NCBI GenBank assembly: GCA_013153235.1
Contig: JAADEU010000115.1
Coordinates: forward strand, 1-7,748
Source: Aquificota bacterium
GTDB lineage: Bacteria; Aquificota; Aquificia; Aquificales; Hydrogenothermaceae
Direction: 5' to 3'
Length of the DNA: 7,748 nucleotides
Positions 1 to 6,368 of the stretch are shown here, in pieces; within the stretch, counting starts at the first letter, position 1, and each line of letters begins with the position of its first letter. Under the pieces are notes generated by a model. The model ran no database searches. It worked only from the letters and a program-made list of their open reading frames with translations, and was not told the origin of the DNA. The translations under genes and the position numbers were made by a program.

Positions 1-2
1 AC

Positions 3-149
3 GGAGCCAGTTATAATCTGAAAATTACTGCCTATGGCAATGAAGTCCTTTATGATAATAGTATAAAGCTAGAAATTGCCGGAGGCTATATTGTATTTGA
101 TCAATTTATAAGCAATAATGATGCTTCTTGTACTCCATCAAGGCCTTGA
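3..149 (+). CDS. C-terminal end of an unrecognised protein (partial, 5' end outside window)
   Basis: An open frame runs from the left edge to a TGA at 147-149 and gives 48 residues. The other two plus-strand frames hit stops within the first 20 bases, which supports this frame. The visible tail alternates hydrophobic and polar residues (for example KLEIAGGYIVFDQF), as in a beta-rich C-terminal domain, and ends in a short polar segment SNNDASCTPSRP with a single Cys. I do not recognise the family. An extracytoplasmic or pilin-like protein is conceivable from the beta-rich tail, but nothing visible proves it. The stop lies 15 bases before the lpd start codon, and the lpd ribosome binding site begins right after or within this stop, so the two genes are probably co-transcribed. 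The stretch is somewhat more AT-rich than the lpd gene that follows. Confidence 0.5.
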   Translation, partial: GASYNLKITAYGNEVLYDNSIKLEIAGGYIVFDQFISNNDASCTPSRP

Positions 150-164
150 AAGGATTAATCAAAT

Positions 165-1544
165 ATGTATGACCTTATTATTATAGGGACAGGTCCTGGT
201 GGCTATGAGGCCATCATGACCGCCCTGAGAATGAAATTAAACATTGCTATTGTAGAAAAGGGTAAACTCGGTGGAAACTGTCTTAATAGAGCCTGTATTC
301 CTGCAAAATACTACTGGTCGGGAGCCCATTTTCTTGAGAAAAGTTCAAAAGCAGACAATTACGGTATAGACCTTCAAATTAAAGATGTTTCATTCAGTAA
401 AGCAAAAAAGGGGAAAGACAGGGCTATAGGGTTTTTGAGAAAATCCTTTGCCCAGCTTATAAAGGCAAAAAAGGTTCCTGTTTATAAGGGAAAAGGAACA
501 GTCATTGATAAAAACAGGGTAAAAGTTTTGAAGGAAGATGGCAGCGAGGAGGTTATAGAAGGAAAATATATCCTCATTGCCACAGGTTCTGTACCCTCAT
601 CGGTAGGTGGAATTGTTCCTGATGGGGAGCACATCCTTACTACGGAAGATTTTATGGAGAACCTCCAGCAGCTTCCTGAGAATCTGGTGGTGATAGGTGG
701 GGGTGTTGCCGGTTGTGAAATAGCGTATATCTCTGCCCTCTATGGGGCAAAGGTAACGGTAATTGAGATTAAAGACAGGTTACTTCCGATTCCTTCCGTT
801 CCCCAGGAAGTTTCAAAACTCCTCCAGAGAAAATTCAAAAAGCACGGTATTGATTTTAAACTGGGGGTGTATGTAAAAGAATATAAGATTGAGAACGGAA
901 AGGTTAGATTCATTTTATCTGATGGAACGGAAGTTTCAGCAGATAAAGCCCTGTTATCTGTAGGTAGAAAACCCAATACTTCAGATATAGATACAGTTGG
1001 ACTTGAAAAGGATGAGAGGGGTTTTCTAAAGGTGAATGAGTACCTCCAGACTTCTATTGAGAATATCTATGCCTGCGGAGATGTGGTAAATTCTCCTATG
1101 CTTGCCCATGTTGCCTCATACGAAGCACGGATAGCAATAAAGAATATGTTCTCTGAGAAAAAGGAAAAGGTTGATTATTCTGTTCTCCCCTGGGCTATAT
1201 TTACCGCTTTTGAGATTGCCCATGTTGGTCTTTCGGAAGATGAAGCAAAAGAAAAGGGATACGAGACTGTTTCAGGGTATTATCCGTTTACCTACAACGA
1301 AAAGGCTGTGGATGAACTTGAATCCGATGGTTTTGTAAGACTGGTGTTTGATAAAAAAACAGGGCAGATACTGGGTGGCACAGTTGTGGGCATTGAGGCT
1401 TCAGAGCTCATACACATCGTGGCATATGCCCTGAAAAATAAAATGACAGCCACCCAGATGCACGAGTTTATTTACTTCCATCCGTCACTCAGTGAGATTT
1501 TCCTCTTTGCGACTTACGATGTTGCTGTTGGAAAGCTTTTCTAG
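165..1544 (+). CDS. lpd: dihydrolipoamide dehydrogenase (E3-type flavoprotein disulfide reductase)
   Basis: This cytoplasmic FAD enzyme reoxidises dihydrolipoyl groups on 2-oxoacid dehydrogenase E2 subunits, glycine cleavage H protein or related lipoyl carriers, passing electrons to NAD+. At 459 residues it has the usual family length. An N-terminal FAD-binding GTGPGGYEA is at residues 8-16. The redox-active disulfide is C39/C44 in GGNCLNRACIPAK. ATG is at 140-142, the second (NAD-binding) Rossmann motif GGGVAGCE is at 178-185, and the FAD-contact motif CGDV is at 304-307. A C-terminal dimerisation domain ends in HPSLSE (439-444), which supplies the His/Glu pair expected in lipoamide dehydrogenase. 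The disulfide motif departs from the common GGTCLNxGCIPSK (Thr to Asn, Gly to Ala before the second Cys), so a related pyridine-nucleotide disulfide oxidoreductase is possible, but the HPxLSE tail favours Lpd. The ATG follows GAAAGGA (148-154) at about 10 bases. No E1, E2 or lipoyl-carrier gene is visible, so its partner complex is unknown. Its stop overlaps the stop of the convergent gene by four bases. Confidence 0.88.
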   Translation: MYDLIIIGTGPGGYEAIMTALRMKLNIAIVEKGKLGGNCLNRACIPAKYYWSGAHFLEKSSKADNYGIDLQIKDVSFSKAKKGKDRAIGFLRKSFAQLIKAKKVPVYKGKGTVIDKNRVKVLKEDGSEEVIEGKYILIATGSVPSSVGGIVPDGEHILTTEDFMENLQQLPENLVVIGGGVAGCEIAYISALYGAKVTVIEIKDRLLPIPSVPQEVSKLLQRKFKKHGIDFKLGVYVKEYKIENGKVRFILSDGTEVSADKALLSVGRKPNTSDIDTVGLEKDERGFLKVNEYLQTSIENIYACGDVVNSPMLAHVASYEARIAIKNMFSEKKEKVDYSVLPWAIFTAFEIAHVGLSEDEAKEKGYETVSGYYPFTYNEKAVDELESDGFVRLVFDKKTGQILGGTVVGIEASELIHIVAYALKNKMTATQMHEFIYFHPSLSEIFLFATYDVAVGKLF

Positions 1545-1981
1545 TCCAGATTTATTACAGGGATGAGTTTTTCATTCATTATTTCAACTAACTTTGCAAA
1601 AAGCTTTTGTTTTGATTCTCCGTCCTCAGGATAAGATGCTATTCCTCCAATTATCCGTTCAGAATTGCCCAGCGTTGATTTCAACCTTTCTATAATTTTT
1701 GTTGCGCTTTCCTTATTGGTTTCCGGGAAAAACAAAAATACAAAATCCTCTTCTACAGGAGAAATAACATCTGCAGAGCGGATGTTATCTTTTATTATAA
1801 ACGCAACATCAACTTCTTTCATACTGTCTTTACTGTCCTTAAATCTTAGCGCAAGCTCGGGGGCATATAAGAACGCTATGGAGAATGCCGAGTCCTTCTC
1901 ATACCTCTGGATTCTCCTGATTTCAAGCTCAACAAGAGCCTTGAAAACCTCAAAGTCATAAATATGCTCCTCAGAAGACAT
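1541..1981 (-). CDS. stand-alone degenerate GGDEF-domain protein
   Basis: The 146 residues match a diguanylate cyclase (GGDEF) domain without any sensor domain. An N-terminal helix (about 11-28, LVELEIRRIQRYEK) is followed by a strand. RSADVI (68-73) sits at the usual R-x-x-D-x-hydrophobic position. FVFLFFPET plus ATKIIERL (80-100) corresponds to the strand and helix after the signature, and IGGIASYPEDG (111-121) corresponds to the characteristic S-x-GIA-x-YP-x-DG strand. The catalytic signature itself reads VEEDF (76-80) in place of GGDEF, so the two glycines needed to bind GTP are gone and cyclase activity is not expected. An RxxD product-inhibition site is not clear. It is the last gene of the minus-strand operon and starts inside the 3' end of metK (11-base overlap) behind a strong Shine-Dalgarno sequence, which implies translational coupling. 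The family assignment is from pattern only, and the function is unknown (perhaps nucleotide or protein binding). Confidence 0.75.
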   Translation of the reverse strand: MSSEEHIYDFEVFKALVELEIRRIQRYEKDSAFSIAFLYAPELALRFKDSKDSMKEVDVAFIIKDNIRSADVISPVEEDFVFLFFPETNKESATKIIERLKSTLGNSERIIGGIASYPEDGESKQKLFAKLVEIMNEKLIPVINLD

Positions 1982-3104
1982 TTTTTAACTCCTCCATTAT
2001 TTTTTTATTCAATTGCTCCCACGTAAAATCCTCGTGGCTCCTGCCGAAGTGCCCGTAGTGTGATGTTTCTTTATATATTGGCCTTCTAAGCTTCAGGTAC
2101 TCTATTATTCCCCCCGGAGAAAGATCAAATATTTCCTTTACTTTTTTATTTAATTTGGTGGTATCTATTTCTGTGTCAACCTTTATGTTAAATGAAACAG
2201 GGTATTCCCCGCCAATAACATACACCATCTCCACGTTACATTCGTTTGCGATACCGGATGCAACTATGTGTTTGGCAATATGCCTTGCCATGTACGATGC
2301 AGACCTGTCTATTTTGGTAGGGTCCTTACCTGAAAAAGCGCTTCCCCCGGATGCTGCTGCCGTTCCATAGGCATCTGCTATGGTTTTTCTTCCTGTCAGA
2401 CCGGTATCCGCCATCGGACCCCCTATTATAAATCTACCAATGGGATTTATGACTATATCTGTGTTTTTGTCCACAAATTCCTCAGGAACAATCTGTTTTA
2501 TAACTTTCTCTTCAACTGCATTTCTCAGCTCAAGCTCGGATACATACGGTTCATGCTGAACCAGAACTGTAATAGAATCAATCCTTACAGGTTTTCCGTC
2601 TTCGTACTCAACAACCACGACGGCTTTTCCGTCTGGCCTGAAAAATGGGACTATGTCATCCTTCCTCAGCTCATCAATCATAAATGTGATTTTGTTTGCT
2701 ATGTTACAGGCCAGTGGCATGTAATTTTCTGTCTCGGATGTTGCATACCCAACAACAATACATGTATCACCTGCACCATCAGAAGGAACCCCAAGGGCTA
2801 TCTCCGGACTCTGGTCACTTATGGTTGAGATTACCCCGGCGGTATATCCATCAAATCCGTATTCCGGCTTTGTGTAACCAATTTCTATCAGGGTACCCCT
2901 TGCTATATTTGGAATATCAACATAGGCGTCGGTGGAGAGCTCCCCTGAGACATGTACCAGTCCTGTGGTAATAAGGACCTCAATAGAGGCCCTTGTGTAT
3001 GGGTCTTTTATCAGAAGTTCGTCCAGAATGGCATCTGCAATAATATCTGCAGTTTTATCAGGATGCCCCTGACATACAGACTCTGCACTTTTAATGATTT
3101 TCAT
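1971..3104 (-). CDS. metK: S-adenosylmethionine synthase (methionine adenosyltransferase)
   Basis: It makes S-adenosylmethionine, phosphate and pyrophosphate from methionine and ATP in the cytoplasm. At 377 residues it is slightly shorter than the E. coli enzyme. The motif GHPDK is at 13-17 (catalytic His14), and E42, E55 and Q98 (DQSPEI) align with the E. coli active-site residues. The first signature is GAGDTC (110-115) rather than the usual GAGDQG, but its Asp113 is retained. GRKTIADAYG (238-247) supplies the Arg/Lys pair. The P-loop-like GGSAFSGKDPTKIDRS (253-268) keeps Lys260, Lys264 and Asp266, although the common form is HGGGAFSxKDxxKVDRS. GHFGR is at 351-355. The protein should therefore be active but belongs to a divergent branch. 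The ATG is preceded by GAGG at six bases, and that site overlaps the ilvD stop, 8 bases upstream. The 3' end overlaps the GGDEF-like gene by 11 bases. Together with ahcY it places two activated-methyl-cycle steps in one operon. Confidence 0.95.
   Translation of the reverse strand: MKIIKSAESVCQGHPDKTADIIADAILDELLIKDPYTRASIEVLITTGLVHVSGELSTDAYVDIPNIARGTLIEIGYTKPEYGFDGYTAGVISTISDQSPEIALGVPSDGAGDTCIVVGYATSETENYMPLACNIANKITFMIDELRKDDIVPFFRPDGKAVVVVEYEDGKPVRIDSITVLVQHEPYVSELELRNAVEEKVIKQIVPEEFVDKNTDIVINPIGRFIIGGPMADTGLTGRKTIADAYGTAAASGGSAFSGKDPTKIDRSASYMARHIAKHIVASGIANECNVEMVYVIGGEYPVSFNIKVDTEIDTTKLNKKVKEIFDLSPGGIIEYLKLRRPIYKETSHYGHFGRSHEDFTWEQLNKKIMEELKNVF
1989..1995 (-). promoter_or_regulatory. 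Shine-Dalgarno site for the degenerate GGDEF gene, inside metK
   Basis: On the minus strand, GGAGGAG lies seven bases before the ATG at 1981-1979. It is one of the strongest ribosome binding sites in the window although it lies within the last codons of metK. It fixes the start of the downstream gene and shows that the overlapping frame is a real gene. Confidence 0.8.
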
Positions 3105-3110
3105 TTCTTA

Positions 3111-3114
3111 CCTC
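3111..3114 (-). promoter_or_regulatory. metK Shine-Dalgarno site overlapping the ilvD stop codon
   Basis: The minus strand reads TGAGGTAAGAAATG. The GA of the ilvD stop (TGA, 3115-3113) is also the first half of the GAGG that precedes the metK ATG by six bases. Ribosomes terminating on ilvD sit on this site, so metK translation is probably coupled to ilvD. Confidence 0.65.
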
Positions 3115-4786
3115 AAAAACATTCATCCTCAAGTACAGCCCCTTTATTGGCTGATGTTACGTGTTTTGCGTATCTTCTGAGCCATCTGCTGTTTATATCT
3201 TTCTGTTTTGGCTTGAACTCTTTCATCCGCCTGTTGAATTCCTCTTCCGATATGAGCAGCTCAAGTTTCCTGTTTGGTATGTCAATGAGTATTTTATCCC
3301 CATCTTTTATTATTCCTATAGGACCCCCTGCTGCAGCTTCCGGGGAGATGTGTCCTATACAGGCTCCTCTGGTTGCACCGGAGAACCTTCCATCTGTAAT
3401 CAGGGATACCTTATCCCCGAGGCCCATTCCCATAATTGCCGATGTTGGTGAGAGCATCTCCCTCATACCCGGACCACCTTTTGGGCCTTCGTATCTGATT
3501 ACAACTACATTTCCCTCTTTTACCTTACCGCCAAATATTCCGGCTATAGCCTCTTCTTCACTGTCGAAACAAACGGCGGTTCCTTCAAATACCTGCATGG
3601 AAGGGTCTACCGCAGCAGCCTTTACCACACTGCCGTATGGGGCTATATTACCTGAGAGAATCGCAAGTCCACCTGTTTCACTGTAAGGGTCTGTTATTGG
3701 CCTTATCACCTGAGGGTCTTTTATCTCAGCGTCCTGTATAACCTCTCCCAGAGTTTTGAGGCTTACCGTCGGTCTGTCCAGATGGAGAAGGCCTTTCTTT
3801 GAAAGTTCCTTCAGAATCGCAGATATACCCCCTGCCCTGTCAAGGTCTTCCATGTGGTACTGTGACGCAGGGGCAAGCTTACACAGTGTTGGGGTTCTCC
3901 TTGAAATCTCATCTATCTTTTCAACAGGAAACTCAATACCTGCCTCGTATGCTATTGCAAGAAGGTGCAGTACCGTATTTGAGGAGCCACCCATTGCTAT
4001 ATCAAGGGTAAATGCGTTTTCTATTGTCTGTTCATTCACTATATCCCTGAATTTAAGGTCTGCCTCAACCAGTTTAATGATTTGTTTTCCTGCCTGTCTT
4101 GCAAGCTCCTGCCTTCTTGGGTCAATGGCGAGGATGGAACCATTTCCAGGAAGTGCTATACCCAGTGCCTCAGCAAGACAGTTCATGGAGTTTGCCGTGA
4201 ACATACCTGAGCATGAACCACAGGAAGGACAGGCATTCTCTTCTATAACCTTCAGCTCGGATTCTGACATCTTTCCCTGTGCGACAGCTCCAACAGCCTC
4301 AAATGCTGTGGCAAGGTCTATCGCCCTTCCATCTGGCAGGTGCCCTGCAGCCATAGGCCCACCACTGACAAATATCACAGGTATGTTCAGTCTGGCGGCT
4401 GCCATCATCATTCCAGGGACAATCTTGTCACAGTTTGGTATGCAAACCAGAGCGTCAAGCTTGTGGGCTTCCACTACAGTTTCTATGGCATCTGCTATTA
4501 ATTCCCTGCTGGGCAGAGAGTAGTGCATACCAGAGTGCCCCATGGCTATTCCATCATCTACACCTATAACGTTGAACTCAAAAGGGACACCACCGGCTTC
4601 CCTTATTGCATCCTTTACTATCTGGGCAAATTCCCTCAGATGGACGTGTCCTGGAATAATGTCTATATAAGAGTTTGCAACACCTATAAATGGTTTATTG
4701 AAATCCTCGTCTGTAAGTCCACAGGCCCTGAGCAGACTTCTGTGGGGTGCCCGTTCAAAGCCTTTTTTAACTATATCACTTCTCAT
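3113..4786 (-). CDS. ilvD: dihydroxy-acid dehydratase
   Basis: This Fe-S enzyme dehydrates 2,3-dihydroxy-3-methylbutanoate and 2,3-dihydroxy-3-methylpentanoate to the 2-oxoacids that give valine/leucine and isoleucine. It has 557 residues, typical of the IlvD/Edd family. Visible motifs are DDGIAMGHSGM (78-87), which includes a metal-binding Asp, and NCDKIVPGMMMA (118-129) with cluster Cys119 and Lys121. CPSCGSCSGMF (186-196) carries the expected cluster Cys192. TDGRFSG (464-470) includes the Ser469 thought to act as catalytic base. Near the N-terminus the segment NSYIDIIPGHVHLR (38-51) has Gly-His where the [2Fe-2S] subgroup carries a cluster Cys (PCN). This matches E. coli IlvD and suggests an oxygen-sensitive [4Fe-4S] enzyme. 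Edd (6-phosphogluconate dehydratase) is a paralogue, but length and motifs favour IlvD. The start is supported by GAGG six bases upstream, and the upstream gene ends 10 bases before it. No other branched-chain pathway gene is in the window. Confidence 0.95.
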   Translation of the reverse strand: MRSDIVKKGFERAPHRSLLRACGLTDEDFNKPFIGVANSYIDIIPGHVHLREFAQIVKDAIREAGGVPFEFNVIGVDDGIAMGHSGMHYSLPSRELIADAIETVVEAHKLDALVCIPNCDKIVPGMMMAAARLNIPVIFVSGGPMAAGHLPDGRAIDLATAFEAVGAVAQGKMSESELKVIEENACPSCGSCSGMFTANSMNCLAEALGIALPGNGSILAIDPRRQELARQAGKQIIKLVEADLKFRDIVNEQTIENAFTLDIAMGGSSNTVLHLLAIAYEAGIEFPVEKIDEISRRTPTLCKLAPASQYHMEDLDRAGGISAILKELSKKGLLHLDRPTVSLKTLGEVIQDAEIKDPQVIRPITDPYSETGGLAILSGNIAPYGSVVKAAAVDPSMQVFEGTAVCFDSEEEAIAGIFGGKVKEGNVVVIRYEGPKGGPGMREMLSPTSAIMGMGLGDKVSLITDGRFSGATRGACIGHISPEAAAGGPIGIIKDGDKILIDIPNRKLELLISEEEFNRRMKEFKPKQKDINSRWLRRYAKHVTSANKGAVLEDECF

Positions 4787-4796
4787 TTACTACCTC

Positions 4797-5027
4797 TTAC
4801 TGGGAATGTTTTTGGAGGAACTCTTTTATTCTCTGTTCCATCATATCTTTCAGATACAGTTTTCTTCTTTTCATCCTTTCCTCTTCAGCTTCCAGTTCAG
4901 GGTCAGGTGGATAATGCTTTTCCAGTTTGTGAATCTTCCATTTCAGTTCTTCCCTTTCCTCATGCCACTTTCTGAATTCCTCATCTGTTTCAAGTAAAAT
5001 CTTAATCGCTTCTTCTCTGGTCATCAT
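4797..5027 (-). CDS. DUF465/YdcH-like small coiled-coil protein
   Basis: This is a 76-residue, highly charged, all-helical protein with no Cys, signal peptide or membrane segment. Residues 15-70 fit the DUF465 (YdcH) pattern: an initial EFRKWHEEREELKWKIHKLE helix (17-36), a Pro-containing turn (HYPPDPELE, 38-46), then a second helix EEERMKRRKLYLKDMMEQRI in which RRKLYLKD resembles the family's K-x-x-L-x-LKD signature. The two helices probably form an antiparallel hairpin. Members of this family are widespread, but their molecular role is not established. Here it lies between ahcY (19 bases upstream) and ilvD (10 bases downstream), so it is probably co-transcribed with them. The start is ambiguous between two adjacent ATG codons (5027-5025 and 5024-5022). 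The spacing to AGGAGG (4 versus 7 bases) favours the second, giving 75 residues. Confidence 0.72.
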   Translation of the reverse strand: MMTREEAIKILLETDEEFRKWHEEREELKWKIHKLEKHYPPDPELEAEEERMKRRKLYLKDMMEQRIKEFLQKHSQ

Positions 5028-5031
5028 TTAT

Positions 5032-5037
5032 CCTCCT
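5032..5037 (-). promoter_or_regulatory. Shine-Dalgarno site deciding between two tandem ATG starts of the DUF465 gene
   Basis: The minus strand reads AGGAGG, ATAA, ATG, ATG. The perfect AGGAGG is four bases from the first ATG and seven from the second. The second spacing is the more usual, so the first Met may not be the start. Confidence 0.65.
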
Positions 5038-5046
5038 GAATATTAA

Positions 5047-6303
5047 TTATGTGCCGTGCTCCCAGCTTGATAGATATTCTTTTTGCTCCTGTATAAGTTC
5101 ATCAATTGTGATTCCCATGGCATTCAATTTAAGTCTTGCAACTTCAAAATCCAATTCGTCAGGAACTTTATATACTTTAGGTTGTAGTTTCTGGTAGTTG
5201 TTGACAAGGTATTCTGCAGATAGGGCCTGGTTGGCAAATGACATATCCATCACCGCAGCAGGATGACCTTCCGCAGCTGCAAGATTTACCAGTCTGCCCT
5301 CAGCCAGAATATAAATGTTTCTGCCGTCAGGCAGTCTGTACTCCCTCACATTCTCCCTGATATCCCTCTGGGACACGGCCATCTCGGATAGCGCCTTCAG
5401 GTTTATTTCCACATCAAAGTGTCCGGAGTTTGCAACGATACATCCGTCTTTCATAACCTCAAAGTGGTGTCTGTCAACAACATTTATATTACCTGTTACA
5501 GTCACAATAAAGTCTGCAACCTTCGCAGCTTCAATCATCGGCATTACCCTGAAGCCATCCATCCTCGCCTCAAGGGCTTTAAGTGGGTCTACCTCTGTAA
5601 CGATAACCTCGGCTCCCATTCCCTGTGCCCTCATTGCAACACCTCTACCGCACCAGCCGTAGCCTGCAACAACAAATGTGGAGCCGGCCAGGAGTCTATT
5701 GGTTGCCCTGAGTATGCCGTCTATTGTGGACTGTCCTGTCCCATATCTGTTGTCAAAAAGGTGTTTTGTGTAGGCATCATTAACTGCAATGACAGGGAAT
5801 TTCAATACCCCTTCCTTTTCCATCGCCTTGAATCTGATAACCCCTGTCGTTGTCTCTTCAGTTCCACCGTATATGTTGGGAATCAGTTCCTGTCTCTCTT
5901 TGTGAAGTGTTGAAATCAGGTCGCCACCGTCGTCCATCGTGATATTTGGCTTCCTGTCCAGAACCTCCTTTATGTGCTGGTAATACGTCTGGGTGTCTTC
6001 CCCGTGTATGGCGAATGTGGGGATATCAAAGTGTTTTACAAGTGCTGCAGCCACATCATCCTGTGTTGACAGTGGATTTGAAGCTGTCAGGTAGACATCA
6101 GCACCTCCTGCCTTCAGGGTAATCATCAGATTTGCCGTTTCTGTTGTGACGTGGAGGCATGCCGCTATTGTTACCCCTTTGAGGGGTTTTTCTGATTCAA
6201 ATCTCTGTCTTATCTGCCTTAAAACAGGCATTTCCTTTTCTGCCCATTCAATTCTCAACCTGCCCTTATCGGCAAGGGAAAGGTCTTTAACGTGGTATTC
6301 CAT
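5047..6303 (-). CDS. ahcY: S-adenosylhomocysteine hydrolase (adenosylhomocysteinase), short thermophile/archaeal-type
   Basis: This cytoplasmic NAD-dependent enzyme splits S-adenosylhomocysteine, the product of SAM-dependent methylation, into adenosine and homocysteine. It has 418 residues. The substrate region shows CLHVTTETA (49-57, His51), MDDGGD (123-128, Asp125), EETTTG (149-154, Glu150) and NDAYTKHLFDNRYGTGQS (175-192, Lys180 and Asp184). The NAD Rossmann motif is GYGWCGRG (214-221). GHFDVEI (294-300) and EGHP (345-348) complete the active site. The C-terminus reads YLSSWEHGT and lacks the Lys/Tyr-bearing tail (KPxxYRY type) through which the eukaryotic and many bacterial enzymes contact the NAD of a neighbouring subunit. 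The protein also lacks the internal insert of the longest bacterial forms. Both features are shared with the archaeal and Thermotoga-type enzymes. The ATG follows AGGAG at nine bases. It is the first gene of the minus-strand operon and is transcribed away from gatB. Confidence 0.95.
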   Translation of the reverse strand: MEYHVKDLSLADKGRLRIEWAEKEMPVLRQIRQRFESEKPLKGVTIAACLHVTTETANLMITLKAGGADVYLTASNPLSTQDDVAAALVKHFDIPTFAIHGEDTQTYYQHIKEVLDRKPNITMDDGGDLISTLHKERQELIPNIYGGTEETTTGVIRFKAMEKEGVLKFPVIAVNDAYTKHLFDNRYGTGQSTIDGILRATNRLLAGSTFVVAGYGWCGRGVAMRAQGMGAEVIVTEVDPLKALEARMDGFRVMPMIEAAKVADFIVTVTGNINVVDRHHFEVMKDGCIVANSGHFDVEINLKALSEMAVSQRDIRENVREYRLPDGRNIYILAEGRLVNLAAAEGHPAAVMDMSFANQALSAEYLVNNYQKLQPKVYKVPDELDFEVARLKLNAMGITIDELIQEQKEYLSSWEHGT

Positions 6304-6322
6304 TATACATAGCTCCTATACC

Positions 6323-6352
6323 AGTAGTATTGTTTAGATATTATATACTACT
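6323..6352. repeat. 8-bp perfect inverted repeat over the ahcY -10 region (candidate operator)
   Basis: AGTAGTAT at 6323-6330 and its exact reverse complement ATACTACT at 6345-6352 are separated by 14 bases. One arm abuts the -10 of the candidate ahcY promoter and the other lies just past the predicted start point, so the dyad brackets the transcription start. With that start, an mRNA hairpin would not form because only one arm would be transcribed. A DNA-binding repressor site is the natural reading, but no regulator is identified. Confidence 0.45.
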
Positions 6353-6368
6353 ATTTACAGCCTATATA
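6340..6368 (-). promoter_or_regulatory. candidate sigma-70 promoter of the ahcY operon
   Basis: On the minus strand a perfect TATAAT (-10, 6345-6340) lies 17 bases downstream of a poor -35 (TATATA, 6368-6363). Transcription would begin near 6333 and give a leader of about 30 bases with the AGGAG site near its end. The sequence is AT-rich, so a chance TATAAT is possible. It is nevertheless the best candidate in the only intergenic region upstream of the operon. Confidence 0.5.

Noticed and set aside
1597..1609. CAAAAAGCTTTTG followed by TTTTG, considered as a terminator for lpd read-through.
   Set aside because: The stem is only about five A/T-rich pairs with a very small loop and lies inside the coding region of the convergent gene, so it is too weak to call an intrinsic terminator.
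3756..4523. A 255-codon plus-strand open frame opposite ilvD, with another of 244 codons at 2952-3686.
   Set aside because: Both lie antisense to strongly recognised genes (ilvD and metK). Their translations are Ser/Pro/Leu-rich without any recognisable motif, and neither has a convincing ribosome binding site. They look like shadows of biased codon use in the real genes.
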